From the NCBI GenBank assembly GCA_034411995.1, contig DAOUME010000020.1, positions 1-64,000 on the forward strand: a stretch of 64,000 bases of DNA, read 5' to 3'. Below are positions 32,567 to 42,152 of the stretch, in pieces. The notes under the pieces are model-generated. The model was not told where the DNA came from. It searched no databases and saw only the letters and a program-made list of their open reading frames with translations. A program made the translations under genes and the position numbers. Position 1 is the stretch's first letter. Each line of letters begins with the position of its first letter. The DNA is from JAUVXJ01 sp034411995. Lineage in GTDB: Bacteria > Chloroflexota > Anaerolineae > UBA7937 > B3-Chlor.

Positions 32567-35371
32567 GTGAGCAACCTGCACCAACCCCTTCCCCGGCACA
32601 ACTGGCCAGACTGGTTTCTTAGCGCCGGCCTGTTCCTCGGCTCCTTGCTGGTCTACCTGAACACACTGGCCCCCTCAGTGGCCACCATCTTCGACGACAG
32701 CCTGGAGTTCCAGTTGATCTGCTACCTCCCAGGCATCGCCCATCCCTCCGGATACCCCCTCTACACCCTTCTGGGCAAGCTGTTCACCTTGCTCCCCGTG
32801 GGCGACGTGGCCTACCGCGTGAACCTGATGTCGGCCTTCTTCGCCGCCCTCACCGTGGCCTTGCTCTACGCCGCGCTGAGACTGCTCGTGGGACACAGGG
32901 TGCCGGCGATCCTGGGCGCAGCCACCTTCGCCGTGTCACCGGTCTTCTGGTCGCAAGCGGTCATCGCCGAGGTGTACAGCCTGAACGCGGCCTTCGTGGC
33001 GGCCACGCTGTGCCTGCTGCTGGCCTGGTCTCACTCCCGACGGGAGGAGCAGGCGGAGCGACGCGGTCGCCTGCACGACCCTACCACACTGCTCTCGCTG
33101 CTGGCCTTCGTCTACGGGCTGAGCCTGACCCACCATCGCACCATGTTGCTCCTGGCCCCTGCCGCGCTCCTCTTCGTGGCCCTGGTGGATCGGCGCGTCC
33201 TCACCCATGGAAGGCTGCTGGTCAAGCTGGCCCTGCTTCTGGTGACCCCCCTGGCCCTGTACCTCTACCTCCCCCTCCGGGGTTTGACCATGTCCTCCCT
33301 CAATGGGACTTACGAGAACACCCTTCGCGGCTTCCTTTCCTACGTCGCCGCTGGCTCCTATGGCGTCTTCCTCACGGAGAACCCCCTGGCCCAGAGCAGG
33401 GACCTGGCCTTCTACGCTGCGCTGCTGCGGGACCAGTTCACCTGGCTAGGAATCATCCTGGCCGGGGTGGGCCTGGCCTATTCCTTCGGCAGGCGCAGAG
33501 TGGCCTTGCTCTTGCTCCTCTTTGCGGCGACTACGGCGCTCTTCGCCCTGGGCTATCGGGTGCCCGACATCCAGGTGTTCCTCATCCCGTTGTTCCTCGT
33601 CTGCGCCCTGTGGATCGGCATGGGCTTCTCCGCCCTCTGGGAGCTGCTCCTGGCCCTCCTACGCAGAGTGCGCAAAGCGGAAACCGCCCTCCTGCGTTAC
33701 GGAGTGTACTCTGGCCTGTTGCTGGGCGGAGCGCTGCTCCCTCTCCATCTATGGCAGGCTCACCTGGAAGAGATCGACCTCAGCCAGCGCCGGGAGGTGC
33801 ACGACTACGGTGTAGACGTACTGAGCCAGCCCCTGGAGGAGAACGCCGTGGTGGTGGGCATCCTGGGGGAGATGACCCTGCTGGACTATTTCCAGTCGAC
33901 GGAAGGGTTGCGCCCCAGCTTGACCACCATCCCCGCCGACACAGAGGCCGAACGACTGGCCGTGGTCAAGGCGCAGATGCAAAGCGGACGCCCGGTCTAT
34001 CTGACCCGCCCCCTGAGCGGCGTGGAGGAGGCCTACCACCTCTCCAGCGTGGGGCCGCTGATCCGGGTCCACGAGCGACCGCCCACCCTTACGGTGGAGC
34101 CCAGCCACGCCCTCAGCGTGCCCTTCGGCGAGTCCATCCTGCTGCGCGGGTACGACACAGAGCTGAGGACCACCCACAACGGCCAACGGCTGCGGGTGAC
34201 CCTCTACTGGGAGACACTGAGTGAGGTGGACGGGGACTACAAGGTCTCTCTGAGGCTCCTGGACGCGGAGGGGCATCTGGGCGCTGTTCGCGATGCCTTC
34301 CCGGTGCTCGACGCCTACCGCACCGACGCCTGGAGGCCCGGCGAGCTCATCGTGGACACGCATGATGTGGTCGTCCTGGCCGGCCTGCCTCCCGCCGACT
34401 ACGGCCTGCTGCTCACCCTGTACGACCCCGACACGCTGGCCCCTGTGGCCAGGACCAACCTGGGCACCGTGGCCATCCCTCCCACCCTACAACTGGATCG
34501 CGCTGGGCCCTGGGACGTACAGCACAGGACAAAGGCTAATCTGGGCGGTCGCATCAGGCTCCTGGGGTACTCCGTGATCGGCGGGGAGTTCAAACCGGGG
34601 GACGGGATCGCTCTCACTCTCCTCTGGCAGGGCCTGGACCATCTGCGGGACGAGTACACCGTCCTGGTGTGGTTGGAGAATGAAGCAGGGGGCCACATAG
34701 GAGAGGCCGAAGGCGTCCTCAGCGGTCGTTATCCGACCACGATGTGGCAGCAGGGGGAGATCGTCCGGGAGTGGCAGTCGTTCCTAGTCTCCCCTGACAT
34801 CGAGGAGGGACGATACTACCTGAAGATGCAGGTCCGGGTGCAGGGCAAACCCCTGGGACGCTTGTTCTGGGTGATGCCGACGAGCAGCGTCCTCGATCTG
34901 GGGCAGATAGAAGTTCAGGCCCGCGAAAGATCCTTCGACCTGCCCACCATGGGGCACGCCTTGGAGGCACGACTCGGCGACTCCGTGAAGCTGCTGGGCT
35001 ACGACCTGGAGCCGGTGCAGGCGCATCCTGGAGAGAAGCTGGCTCTGACCCTCTACTGGCGGTGCCTGGGCACCATGGATAACTCCTACACTGTCTTCGT
35101 CCACCTTCTCCAGCCTGACAAGAGTATCCACGCCCAGCGAGACAGTCTGCCAGGACAGGGCCTCCTACCCACCACCAGTTGGATGGAGGGGGAGGTCATC
35201 GTCGACCCTTACGAACTTCCCCTCTCACCAGACGCGCCTCCAGGCACCTACACCATCATCGTTGGCCTGTACGACGCCACCACAGGAGAGCGGCTCCCGG
35301 TCTTCGATGCCGGAGGTAACCGCCTCGGTGGTCACCTCTCGGTCAGTCCATTCCAGGTGTCTGCTCTGTAA
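32567..35371 (+). CDS. DUF2723 membrane protein with three extracytoplasmic beta domains
   Basis: 934-residue protein. The first 400 residues contain about ten membrane helices and the DUF2723 signature near the N-terminus ('LNTLAPSVATIFDDSLEFQLICYLPGIAHPSGYPLYTLLGKLF'), which places it with the GT-C-like glycosyltransferase fold (TMEM260 relatives). The remaining 500 residues are soluble and hold three related modules, each with 'LR(V/L)TLYW....VDG.Y.V...LLD..G', 'W..GE.IVD...V.L....P.G.Y.L...LYD', suggesting carbohydrate-facing beta-sandwiches. GTG start with GGAG upstream. Likely role: transfer of a lipid-linked sugar to an exported substrate. Confidence 0.8.
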   Translation: MSNLHQPLPRHNWPDWFLSAGLFLGSLLVYLNTLAPSVATIFDDSLEFQLICYLPGIAHPSGYPLYTLLGKLFTLLPVGDVAYRVNLMSAFFAALTVALLYAALRLLVGHRVPAILGAATFAVSPVFWSQAVIAEVYSLNAAFVAATLCLLLAWSHSRREEQAERRGRLHDPTTLLSLLAFVYGLSLTHHRTMLLLAPAALLFVALVDRRVLTHGRLLVKLALLLVTPLALYLYLPLRGLTMSSLNGTYENTLRGFLSYVAAGSYGVFLTENPLAQSRDLAFYAALLRDQFTWLGIILAGVGLAYSFGRRRVALLLLLFAATTALFALGYRVPDIQVFLIPLFLVCALWIGMGFSALWELLLALLRRVRKAETALLRYGVYSGLLLGGALLPLHLWQAHLEEIDLSQRREVHDYGVDVLSQPLEENAVVVGILGEMTLLDYFQSTEGLRPSLTTIPADTEAERLAVVKAQMQSGRPVYLTRPLSGVEEAYHLSSVGPLIRVHERPPTLTVEPSHALSVPFGESILLRGYDTELRTTHNGQRLRVTLYWETLSEVDGDYKVSLRLLDAEGHLGAVRDAFPVLDAYRTDAWRPGELIVDTHDVVVLAGLPPADYGLLLTLYDPDTLAPVARTNLGTVAIPPTLQLDRAGPWDVQHRTKANLGGRIRLLGYSVIGGEFKPGDGIALTLLWQGLDHLRDEYTVLVWLENEAGGHIGEAEGVLSGRYPTTMWQQGEIVREWQSFLVSPDIEEGRYYLKMQVRVQGKPLGRLFWVMPTSSVLDLGQIEVQARERSFDLPTMGHALEARLGDSVKLLGYDLEPVQAHPGEKLALTLYWRCLGTMDNSYTVFVHLLQPDKSIHAQRDSLPGQGLLPTTSWMEGEVIVDPYELPLSPDAPPGTYTIIVGLYDATTGERLPVFDAGGNRLGGHLSVSPFQVSAL

Positions 35372-35396
35372 CTTCGTGCCCGGAACCCACTGTCGT

Positions 35397-35425
35397 TTGA
35401 CACCTGCGGGTCACTGGCTTAGAAT
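35397..35425 (+). promoter_or_regulatory. promoter of the WecA-like gene
   Basis: TTGACA (35397-35402), 17-nt spacer, TAGAAT (35420-35425). Confidence 0.6.
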
Positions 35426-35625
35426 CGCCCCAGAAGGACGGACAGACCACGGATGATGATGACCCCCGCCATCGGCAGCAGACAGTGCCAGGTAACCGCA
35501 CACACCACTACTCGAGTCGGCCTCATTCTTGGCTTATGTAAACTGTGTGGCGTGTCCCAACCCATACAGCCGACAGGTTCCTCGTGTGGGCCGGTCTTTC
35601 GCCCGGGCAGGTGTGCAGGCTGGCG

Positions 35626-36639
35626 ATGATCGTCTTCCTTATCCCCTTCGCTGTCGCCTTCCTGGGAGCCTTGCTCCTCAGCCCCCTCACCGGACGCCTG
35701 GCGCGGCGCCTTGGTTTCGTCGACGTCCCCCGCGAGCCCAAGCACGTGCACCAGGTGCCGATCCCCCGGCTGGGAGGCGTAGCCCTCTTCCTGCCCTTCC
35801 TGGTCGCGGTGGGATCGACCCTGCTGCTCCCCGTGGAACGAAAGGACCCGCTGGAGTTGCAGCGCCTCGCGGGTCTGCTCGTGGGCTCGGCCATCGTTTT
35901 CGGCCTCGGCGTGTGGGACGACAGGCGCGAGCTGGGGCCAGCACCTCAGTTCATCGTGCAGTTCGTGGCCGCAGCCGTGGCCATCTACTCCGGCATCACC
36001 ATCGCCGAGATCGCCAACCCCTTCGGAGGGTTGCTGGAGTTCTCGCTCCCGGTCACCGTGGCCCTGACCCTGTTCTGGATGCTGGGCATGATGAACACGG
36101 TGAACTGGCTGGACGGCCTGGACGGCCTGGCGGGTGGAGTGACGGTCATCGCCTCTATCCTGCTCTTCGCCCACAGCTACCGTCTGGGCCAGTACAGCGT
36201 CTCGCTCCTGCCCCTGGCCCTGGCAGGTTGCGTCCTCGGCTTTCTGCCCTTCAACTTCTATCCCGCCAGGGTCTTTATGGGCACCTCTGGGGCCCTCTTC
36301 CTGGGCTTCGCCCTGGGTAGTTTGTCCATCATCGGCGGGGCCAAGATGGCCACCGCCCTCCTGGTGATGGGCATCCCCATCCTCGACGTGGCCTGGCAGA
36401 TCATCAACCGGCTGCGCCTGCATCGCTCTCCCTTCCTGGGCGACCGGGGCCACCTTCACCATCGACTGCTGGACCTCGGCCTCTCGCAGCGGCGCGTGGT
36501 GCTCATCTTCTATCTGCTCTGCGCCACCTTCGGCACGCTGGCCCTCGTCCTGGTCTCGGGCCTCCAGAAGCTGCTGCTGCTGCTGGTCATGGGGTTGGTG
36601 GCGCTTATCGTGCTCGTATTGCTGGCCAGACGGGTCTAG
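35626..36639 (+). CDS. undecaprenyl-phosphate GlcNAc-1-phosphate transferase (WecA/TagO/MraY family)
   Basis: 337-residue polyprenyl-phosphate phospho-sugar transferase with about ten membrane helices. Family motifs: 'KHVHQVPIPRLGGVALF', 'GVWDDRRELGP' (the DD pair), 'MNTVNWLDGLDGLAGGV' and 'FLGDRGHLHHRLLDLGLSQRR' with the HLHHR loop seen in WecA-type enzymes. It starts polymer assembly by loading a HexNAc-1-P onto the lipid carrier. The ATG at 35626 is chosen to give the usual N-terminus; a GTG at 35545 would add 27 non-conserved residues. It probably acts with the neighbouring glycan genes. Confidence 0.9.
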   Translation: MIVFLIPFAVAFLGALLLSPLTGRLARRLGFVDVPREPKHVHQVPIPRLGGVALFLPFLVAVGSTLLLPVERKDPLELQRLAGLLVGSAIVFGLGVWDDRRELGPAPQFIVQFVAAAVAIYSGITIAEIANPFGGLLEFSLPVTVALTLFWMLGMMNTVNWLDGLDGLAGGVTVIASILLFAHSYRLGQYSVSLLPLALAGCVLGFLPFNFYPARVFMGTSGALFLGFALGSLSIIGGAKMATALLVMGIPILDVAWQIINRLRLHRSPFLGDRGHLHHRLLDLGLSQRRVVLIFYLLCATFGTLALVLVSGLQKLLLLLVMGLVALIVLVLLARRV

Positions 36640-36708
36640 CCCCCGCTGGGTAAGCCGGTCTGTGGTGGCACGAACCGGGTCCGGAACGCATCACCTGCGG
36701 ACAACGAA

Positions 36709-37308
36709 GTGAATCGAGAACAAGCGCTCGCCCTCCTGAATGAGCACTGCCCTGGCGACGGGTCGTGGCGCACCCACTGTCTGCAAGTCAGCGCTGCGGC
36801 ACGTTACCTGGCGGAGCTCATCTCCCAGAGAGGTTACCCTATCGACGTGGAGCAAGCCGGGGTGCTGGGCCTCCTTCACGACCTGGGCCGGTGCCGGGAG
36901 CACACTCTGCGTCACGGCATTGAGGGTTACCTGCTGGTGCGCGCCGTAGGTTATGGCGAGGACGGGCGCATCTGTCTCCTGCACATCCTCAAAGGGCGGA
37001 CCCTCGACCAGGCGGTGAAACTGGGCATGCTGACTCCAGAGGAACAAGAGCAACTGGAGGGACAGGGCCGGTCTTCCAGCGAACTTTCGCTGGAGGAAAA
37101 GACTGCCATCCTGGCCGACGCGCTGATGAGCGACACGGGACTGGCGCACATCGAGGAGAAGTATGCCAATGCGCGTCGCCGATACGGCGCCCAGCTCCAC
37201 CACGGTGATGACGAGGCCTGGGTCAAAGGGGTCGCCGCAGAGATCGCCCCAATGCTGGGCAGAGCGCCCTATGATGCCCTGAAGGGGCTCGGCGATGACG
37301 TACTATGA
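36709..37308 (+). CDS. HD-domain phosphohydrolase-like protein
   Basis: 199-residue cytosolic protein with the HD fold: 'RTHCLQVSAAARYLAELI' supplies the first His (23) and LLHDLGR (His57-Asp58) the hallmark pair, followed by 'HGIEGYLLVRAVGY'. A long charged helix sits in the C-terminal half. HD proteins hydrolyse phosphoesters or nucleotides; the substrate is not evident. The start is GTG. The last 14 nt overlap the following membrane-protein gene, so the two are translationally coupled. Confidence 0.8.
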   Translation: MNREQALALLNEHCPGDGSWRTHCLQVSAAARYLAELISQRGYPIDVEQAGVLGLLHDLGRCREHTLRHGIEGYLLVRAVGYGEDGRICLLHILKGRTLDQAVKLGMLTPEEQEQLEGQGRSSSELSLEEKTAILADALMSDTGLAHIEEKYANARRRYGAQLHHGDDEAWVKGVAAEIAPMLGRAPYDALKGLGDDVL

Positions 37309-37795
37309 AGACTACCCCGTCCGCATCGTGATCCTCAACCTGATCGAGCTGCTACTGGCCCTGGTGCTTGGCGTCCTGCTCGTGGCCCAACTGGGCTGGT
37401 GGGCGGTTCTCTCCTATACGGCGGTGGGGTGCCTGGGACTGATCCTGTCCCTGGCCTGGGGGTGCACCAGATGCACCTACTATGGCCACCTCTGTGGCCT
37501 GGGCCTGGGGAAGATAGCCCCCCTCGTCTTTCGCCAGCGAGGCGGAGAGGAGTTTGGCCAGACGCTCTCCCAGACGGTAGCCTGGACCCTGGTGGGCCTG
37601 GCCCTGGCCTGGCCCCTGGCCGCCGGGTTGATCGCTCTCGCCGGAGGCTTTTCCGTGTCCACACTGGCGATGCTGATGGTCTTCCTGGCCTTGGTCGTCG
37701 TCATCGTCCTCACTCACTCCAGATGCGTGTGCGCGCACTGCCGGCAGGCCAAGGAGGGTCGTTGCACTCTGGGTCGCGTGGCCGGGCATTCTTGA
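37295..37795 (+). CDS. cysteine-rich four-helix membrane protein
   Basis: 166-residue protein with two pairs of hydrophobic helices (about 10-52 and 93-143). Cysteines cluster in two cytosolic-side motifs: 'GCTRCTYYGHLCGLGLGK' after helix 2 and 'RCVCAHCRQAKEGRC' after helix 4, enough to hold a metal or Fe-S centre. The family is unnamed to me. Its overlap with the HD-domain gene argues that the two products work together. Confidence 0.65.
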   Translation: MTYYEDYPVRIVILNLIELLLALVLGVLLVAQLGWWAVLSYTAVGCLGLILSLAWGCTRCTYYGHLCGLGLGKIAPLVFRQRGGEEFGQTLSQTVAWTLVGLALAWPLAAGLIALAGGFSVSTLAMLMVFLALVVVIVLTHSRCVCAHCRQAKEGRCTLGRVAGHS

Positions 37796-37844
37796 TCTTC
37801 GGCGTTGGGCCAGAGGGTGAGTCCCTGGTAACAGGAGGTGTGAG

Positions 37845-38129
37845 ATGTCCACGTTCATCATGTTGAGCACCCTGACCGACGAAGGGGCGAAGACGATCAC
37901 AGAGAACCCAGATCGTATCAAGGAGGTCAACGAGGAGATCGAGGCGCTGGGCGTGAAGGTCGTACACCAGTACGCCACCCTGGGTCGGTATGACTTCGTA
38001 AATATCGTCGACGCCCCCGACAATGAGACCATCGCCCGGGTATCGGCGGAACTCTCCTCCCGGGGCAGCGTGAGGCTCGAGACCCTGGTGGCCATCCCCA
38101 TAGCCGCCTTCATCGCCAGGCTCAAGTAG
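37845..38129 (+). CDS. GYD-domain protein
   Basis: 94-residue protein of the GYD family (PF08734), a ferredoxin-like fold of unknown role. Diagnostic stretches: 'FIMLSTLTDEGAKTI', 'LGVKVVHQYATLGRYDFVNIVDAPD' and 'GSVRLETLVAIP'. GGAGG stands at good distance before the ATG. It is transcribed in the same direction as the HD and Cys-rich genes but 50 nt apart. It converges with the membrane spermidine-synthase-like gene. Confidence 0.85.
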   Translation: MSTFIMLSTLTDEGAKTITENPDRIKEVNEEIEALGVKVVHQYATLGRYDFVNIVDAPDNETIARVSAELSSRGSVRLETLVAIPIAAFIARLK

Positions 38130-38195
38130 CGGCCCGACCGGAGCTCGCCCCGCCGGTCATCACTCCAGGGCCACGGAAGTCCAGCAGGAGCAGCC

Positions 38196-40634
38196 TTACC
38201 CTTCCCCTGTGAGGCTTCTCGCAGGGTTCTCCTGCGTGGTCGAGGCCTGGCTGGCCTCAATTGTCACCAGGCCGTAAACGACTAGCAGAGCCAGGGCGTA
38301 GGCCAGTCCGCCAGCCAACAGCACGCGAGAGAAACCGTGGGAGATGGCGATCATCACCGCCAGGATGGAGCTCAGCACTGAGGCGCAGCCGTTGATAGCC
38401 CAGGCCCAGGGCACCAGACCCGGCGCGATCCGGCCCACCAGCCTGATGCCGGCAGGGAACGGTACCCCCATCAGGAAGCCCAGGGGGGCCAGCAAGACCA
38501 CGGAGACAGCCACACGGACGGCGAGGTGGAGTCCCAACAGCCAGTGGAACAAAGCAGGAAGCAGCAGCGGGTAGCAGGCCAGCAGCAAGATGAGGCCCAC
38601 CATCACCCTTGTCAGGGGCAGCCTGGGTGACAAGAGGCTCCCCAGGCCAGAGAAGGTCAGCAGGCCAAACAACACGGTAGCCAGCGCGTAGACGGGATGG
38701 CTCAGGAAAAGGATGAAGCGCTGCAACAGTGGGATCTCTATGAAGAGGTACCCGATGCCCAGGAACAGAAAGTAGAGGAAGATGCGTCCCCCGTGCCGGG
38801 TCTGCCCTCGACCCCTCAGCAGAACGAGGGGCAGGAGCACCAAGACCAGGGAAGCCAGAAGCACCAGGATCAGCAAAGCCAACAGCACAAGGTAGCCGCT
38901 GCCTGCCCAGGGTTGCCAGGTCTTGCCCAGGGCCCGGAGTATCTCCGGGGTCTGGGCCCAGCGGAAGAAGTGGAAGAAGAAGGGACGATCATCTGTGGGC
39001 AGCCTGACATCGAAGGGATAGGTTGCATAGAACTCCACTGTGTTCTCCGCTCCGAGCAAGGCCGCGTAGGCCTCGTAGTAGACGGGCTCGTCCAGGATGC
39101 CGTAGCGGTTGACCTCCTGTCTCCCGATTCCCCTGTAGTAGACCAGGTCGAAGCGTTTCTCCCGCGAAAACTCTCTCACCACGTCCAGTTGTTCCGAGGT
39201 GAACTCCTGTCGCTTGACCAGCAAGATCATGGTGTACAGGCTCCTGAGGGCGACGACGTGCTCCCCCGGGCCCTCCACCCCGACTCTCTCCAGTGCCGTC
39301 ACGGCCAGGGCCAGGACGCGTACTTCCTCGCTGGGAGGCATTTGAAGCCAGCGAGGGACCACCAGCAAACCGTCTGGTGCGAGGTGGTCCAGATAGTCGA
39401 CGAAGGCCTCGGTAGTGTAGAGGTAGCTCTCGGACAGGCTATAAGCACCGGAGCCTACCGGACGGTAGCTGTCCGCCAGAGACACCTGTATGACGTCGAA
39501 CTCCTGATCGCAACGACGCAGATAGCTACGTCCGTCTTCGGCCACCACGTGAACGTCTTCCTGGGAGTACAGGTCCCCAGCGTACTCCGCGTACCTGTCT
39601 CTCACCACACTCGTGACCAGAGGGTTGCTGTTCACGGCGACGATCTCCGAGGCACCGCCGTGCGCTGCTATCATCACGTCCAGCCCGGCGCCCGGTTCCA
39701 GGATCAGCACGCGAGGGTGGGACACCAGTTCGTAGGGGACAGCACCCAGGAGGAAGTCGAGGAAGCCCAGGTCGGTGCCCGGCGAGGCCGCCGTCAGGGG
39801 ACTCAGATTGTCCCCATCCGTGAACACGCCCTTCTGGGGAGGAGGGCTCTGGGGGTACGTGTAGCTCAATCCGGGGGCGGAGCGTATGCCCTCGCTCTCC
39901 ACCACGTCCACGCGAGAGAAGGCGTTCCAGCCGCGGTAGGCGATGTGGGCGCCTGGGTAGCGCAGGCTGTTGCTGAGCGACTTGTACGGCGACATCCTGA
40001 TCTCGAAGACCTGGGGCAGGCGCAGGGTACAGGCCGCCAGGATCACGATCAGGCCCGAGGCCAGCGCCAGCCACATCCGCGAGCGGCGATAGCAGAGACA
40101 CAAAGCAGCGACGGCGCCCAGGAGGGAAACCATGACCACCGCCTTTTCTCCGCCGCCCACGGCCAGCATGGCCAGGGCCGCAGGGCAGCCCAACCCCGAC
40201 CCCAGGAGATTGGCGAAGTACACCTTACCCGCCTGCTCGGGCGCCGCCGCCAGGACTACCGCCAGCACCAGCCCGCTGAAGAAGAACGGCACGGCTAAGG
40301 AGAGGTAGTAGATGGCAAAGTACACCATCTGGCGCTCATCGAGGGCGATCTGGTAAGAGTCGAAGGGAACGAGGTTGCAGGCCAGGTAGCCTCCGATTAC
40401 AGTCACCGCAAAGAGCAAGCAGAGGAGTGTCACCAGCTTAGCCAGGTCGCGTCTCAGCAACCGGGGGAACACGGCCAACAACGTACCGCTGGCCCCCAGA
40501 CCAAGCAGTGCCAGACTGACGGTCATGAAGGCAAAGTGGTACCATTGGGCCACGGAGAACACTCGGGTCAAGGCGATCTCGAAAACGAGGGTGGCCGCAG
40601 ACAGCAGAAACACAGCCAGATAGAGGATACTCAT
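38196..40634 (-). CDS. membrane-fused spermidine-synthase-like protein
   Basis: 812-residue protein. About seven hydrophobic helices at the N-terminus ('SILYLAVFLLSAATLVFEIALTRVFSV'), a central soluble domain with 'HPRVLILEPGAGLDVMIAAHGGASEIVAVNSNPLV' resembling the SAM-binding site of spermidine synthases and 'FDVIQVSLADS', then a second set of membrane helices. Such MFS/spermidine-synthase hybrids are frequent in Chloroflexi, but polyamine synthesis is not demonstrated. The ATG at 40634 gives the usual start; the upstream extension overlaps the divergent MFS gene. Confidence 0.75.
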   Translation of the reverse strand: MSILYLAVFLLSAATLVFEIALTRVFSVAQWYHFAFMTVSLALLGLGASGTLLAVFPRLLRRDLAKLVTLLCLLFAVTVIGGYLACNLVPFDSYQIALDERQMVYFAIYYLSLAVPFFFSGLVLAVVLAAAPEQAGKVYFANLLGSGLGCPAALAMLAVGGGEKAVVMVSLLGAVAALCLCYRRSRMWLALASGLIVILAACTLRLPQVFEIRMSPYKSLSNSLRYPGAHIAYRGWNAFSRVDVVESEGIRSAPGLSYTYPQSPPPQKGVFTDGDNLSPLTAASPGTDLGFLDFLLGAVPYELVSHPRVLILEPGAGLDVMIAAHGGASEIVAVNSNPLVTSVVRDRYAEYAGDLYSQEDVHVVAEDGRSYLRRCDQEFDVIQVSLADSYRPVGSGAYSLSESYLYTTEAFVDYLDHLAPDGLLVVPRWLQMPPSEEVRVLALAVTALERVGVEGPGEHVVALRSLYTMILLVKRQEFTSEQLDVVREFSREKRFDLVYYRGIGRQEVNRYGILDEPVYYEAYAALLGAENTVEFYATYPFDVRLPTDDRPFFFHFFRWAQTPEILRALGKTWQPWAGSGYLVLLALLILVLLASLVLVLLPLVLLRGRGQTRHGGRIFLYFLFLGIGYLFIEIPLLQRFILFLSHPVYALATVLFGLLTFSGLGSLLSPRLPLTRVMVGLILLLACYPLLLPALFHWLLGLHLAVRVAVSVVLLAPLGFLMGVPFPAGIRLVGRIAPGLVPWAWAINGCASVLSSILAVMIAISHGFSRVLLAGGLAYALALLVVYGLVTIEASQASTTQENPARSLTGEG

Positions 40635-40676
40635 ACCGATGACTATAGATGAAGGGGAGGCCTTTTTCAAACCGTC

Positions 40677-41855
40677 ATGACGAGGATGTTTCGTATCTGG
40701 CGCGCAAACCGCAACCTGGCGGTGTTCCTCATCGCTATCGTGCTCATGGAAATCGCACACGGCGTAGAAGTGATGGCGCTCTTCCCTCTCTATCTGACGG
40801 AAGTAGTGGGCTCATCCGTGGCGGTGGTGGGGGCAGTGATCTCCAGCTACCTGATCGTGGACATCCTGACGCGCACTCCAGCAGGGTGGCTGGCCGACAG
40901 ATGGGGGCGCAAGGCTGTCCTCCTGGGAGGCATCGCGCTTTCCGTTCTGCCTCTGGCGCTGATGATGAGAGTCACCGATGCTAACACCTTCCTGCTGCTC
41001 AACGCCGTGAATGGGCTGGGGGCAGGCTGTATCTGGCCCGCCATCTACGCGGGCGTGGCCGATACCTATCGCCACAGCGAGCGCGGTGTGATCATGGGCA
41101 TCTTGAGCACCGTGATGCTGGGCGGACTGGCACTGGGCCCCATCAGCGGCAACCTGCTGCTGGGATTGACCTCCTATCACGTCACCTTTCTGGTGTGCAT
41201 CGGGCTGGTCTGCACTGTCTTCGTTTTCGTGCTCTTCATGGCCAGAGAGACTAGGGCACCCACGCCAGACGGCCCGACCGCGGCGAAGGCGGACCGCCTT
41301 CTGCCCCTGACCGGAGAGCTCGTCCTGCTGGGCTCCATTGCGCTATTGCTGACCGTGTCCCTGGCCTTTCTCCTGCCTATCGTCAGCCTTTACGGCTCGG
41401 ACGTTCTTCGGGTGGGCAAGGTGACGATGGGCCTGATGCTGGCCATCCCCGGCGGCATCACGGCCCTCGCCTTGCTGCCTGCTGGACTCCTTGCCGACCG
41501 CGTCGGTCGCAAGCCTCCCATCGTGGCCGGCCTGGCCCTGCTGACTCTCTGTTACGCGGGTGCCCCTGCAACCACGAATCTGCTGGTGGTCACCGTCGGA
41601 GCAACGTGTGCGGGCCTGGGCTACGCCCTCGCGGTCCCGGCCTGGAACGCCCTGACCATGGACCGCATCCCCTTGGGGAGTCGAGGCCTGCTCCTGGGAG
41701 CTGTGGCCACTGTGCAGGGCGCCGGACTGGCGGTGGGGCCTGTCGTGGGCGGTTACCTGTGGGAACGGCTCCATCCCTACGCACCCTTCGCGGCCGGTGC
41801 CTGCCTTCTTCTGCTGGCCACACTCCTCTCCCTCGGCATCAAGCGCCACCGGTGA
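40677..41855 (+). CDS. MFS transporter
   Basis: 392-residue permease with twelve predicted helices. The MFS signature 'GWLADRWGRKAVLLGG' sits between helices 2 and 3 and is repeated in the second half as 'GLLADRVGRKPPIVAGL'. A charged loop (TRAPTPDGPTAAKADRL) separates the halves. It is divergent from the spermidine-synthase-like gene by 42 nt, so their promoters must overlap. The substrate is unknown; sequence style fits drug or sugar exporters. Confidence 0.85.
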   Translation: MTRMFRIWRANRNLAVFLIAIVLMEIAHGVEVMALFPLYLTEVVGSSVAVVGAVISSYLIVDILTRTPAGWLADRWGRKAVLLGGIALSVLPLALMMRVTDANTFLLLNAVNGLGAGCIWPAIYAGVADTYRHSERGVIMGILSTVMLGGLALGPISGNLLLGLTSYHVTFLVCIGLVCTVFVFVLFMARETRAPTPDGPTAAKADRLLPLTGELVLLGSIALLLTVSLAFLLPIVSLYGSDVLRVGKVTMGLMLAIPGGITALALLPAGLLADRVGRKPPIVAGLALLTLCYAGAPATTNLLVVTVGATCAGLGYALAVPAWNALTMDRIPLGSRGLLLGAVATVQGAGLAVGPVVGGYLWERLHPYAPFAAGACLLLLATLLSLGIKRHR

Positions 41856-42095
41856 CGAGTGGACCACCCGGGGCACGGACAGAGTGAGGCCGGTGCCCGG
41901 CTCGACCACCAGGGGCAGCCATTGCCGGTCTCAAGGTCTGCGGCGCGAGCGTGCAACCCAAACACCTCCGTATCACAGGGCGTGTGGCCCGCGAAGCGCA
42001 AGCGCAACATCGTGGCTGATGGCGTACCTCGTGCGTACCGGTTGCGCATAGCCCAGAGAGGCACATGCGCCCTCCGATCTGCGCCCGCGACGGAT

Positions 42096-42123
42096 TTGCA
42101 TTCTGCTCGAAACCTGCTATAAT
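42096..42123 (+). promoter_or_regulatory. promoter of the lipoprotein array
   Basis: TTGCAT (42096-42101), 16-nt spacer, TATAAT (42118-42123), 29 nt before the first lipoprotein gene. The rest of 41856-42095 has no gene. Confidence 0.55.
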
Positions 42124-42152
42124 GGACGCAATATGAAAGGGAGAGTACAGTA

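Noticed and set aside
35453..35628. 58-codon frame ending in ATGA over the WecA-like start
   Set aside because: The overlap looks like coupling, but there is no ribosome binding site and the sequence (MMMTPAIGSRQ...) has no coding character.
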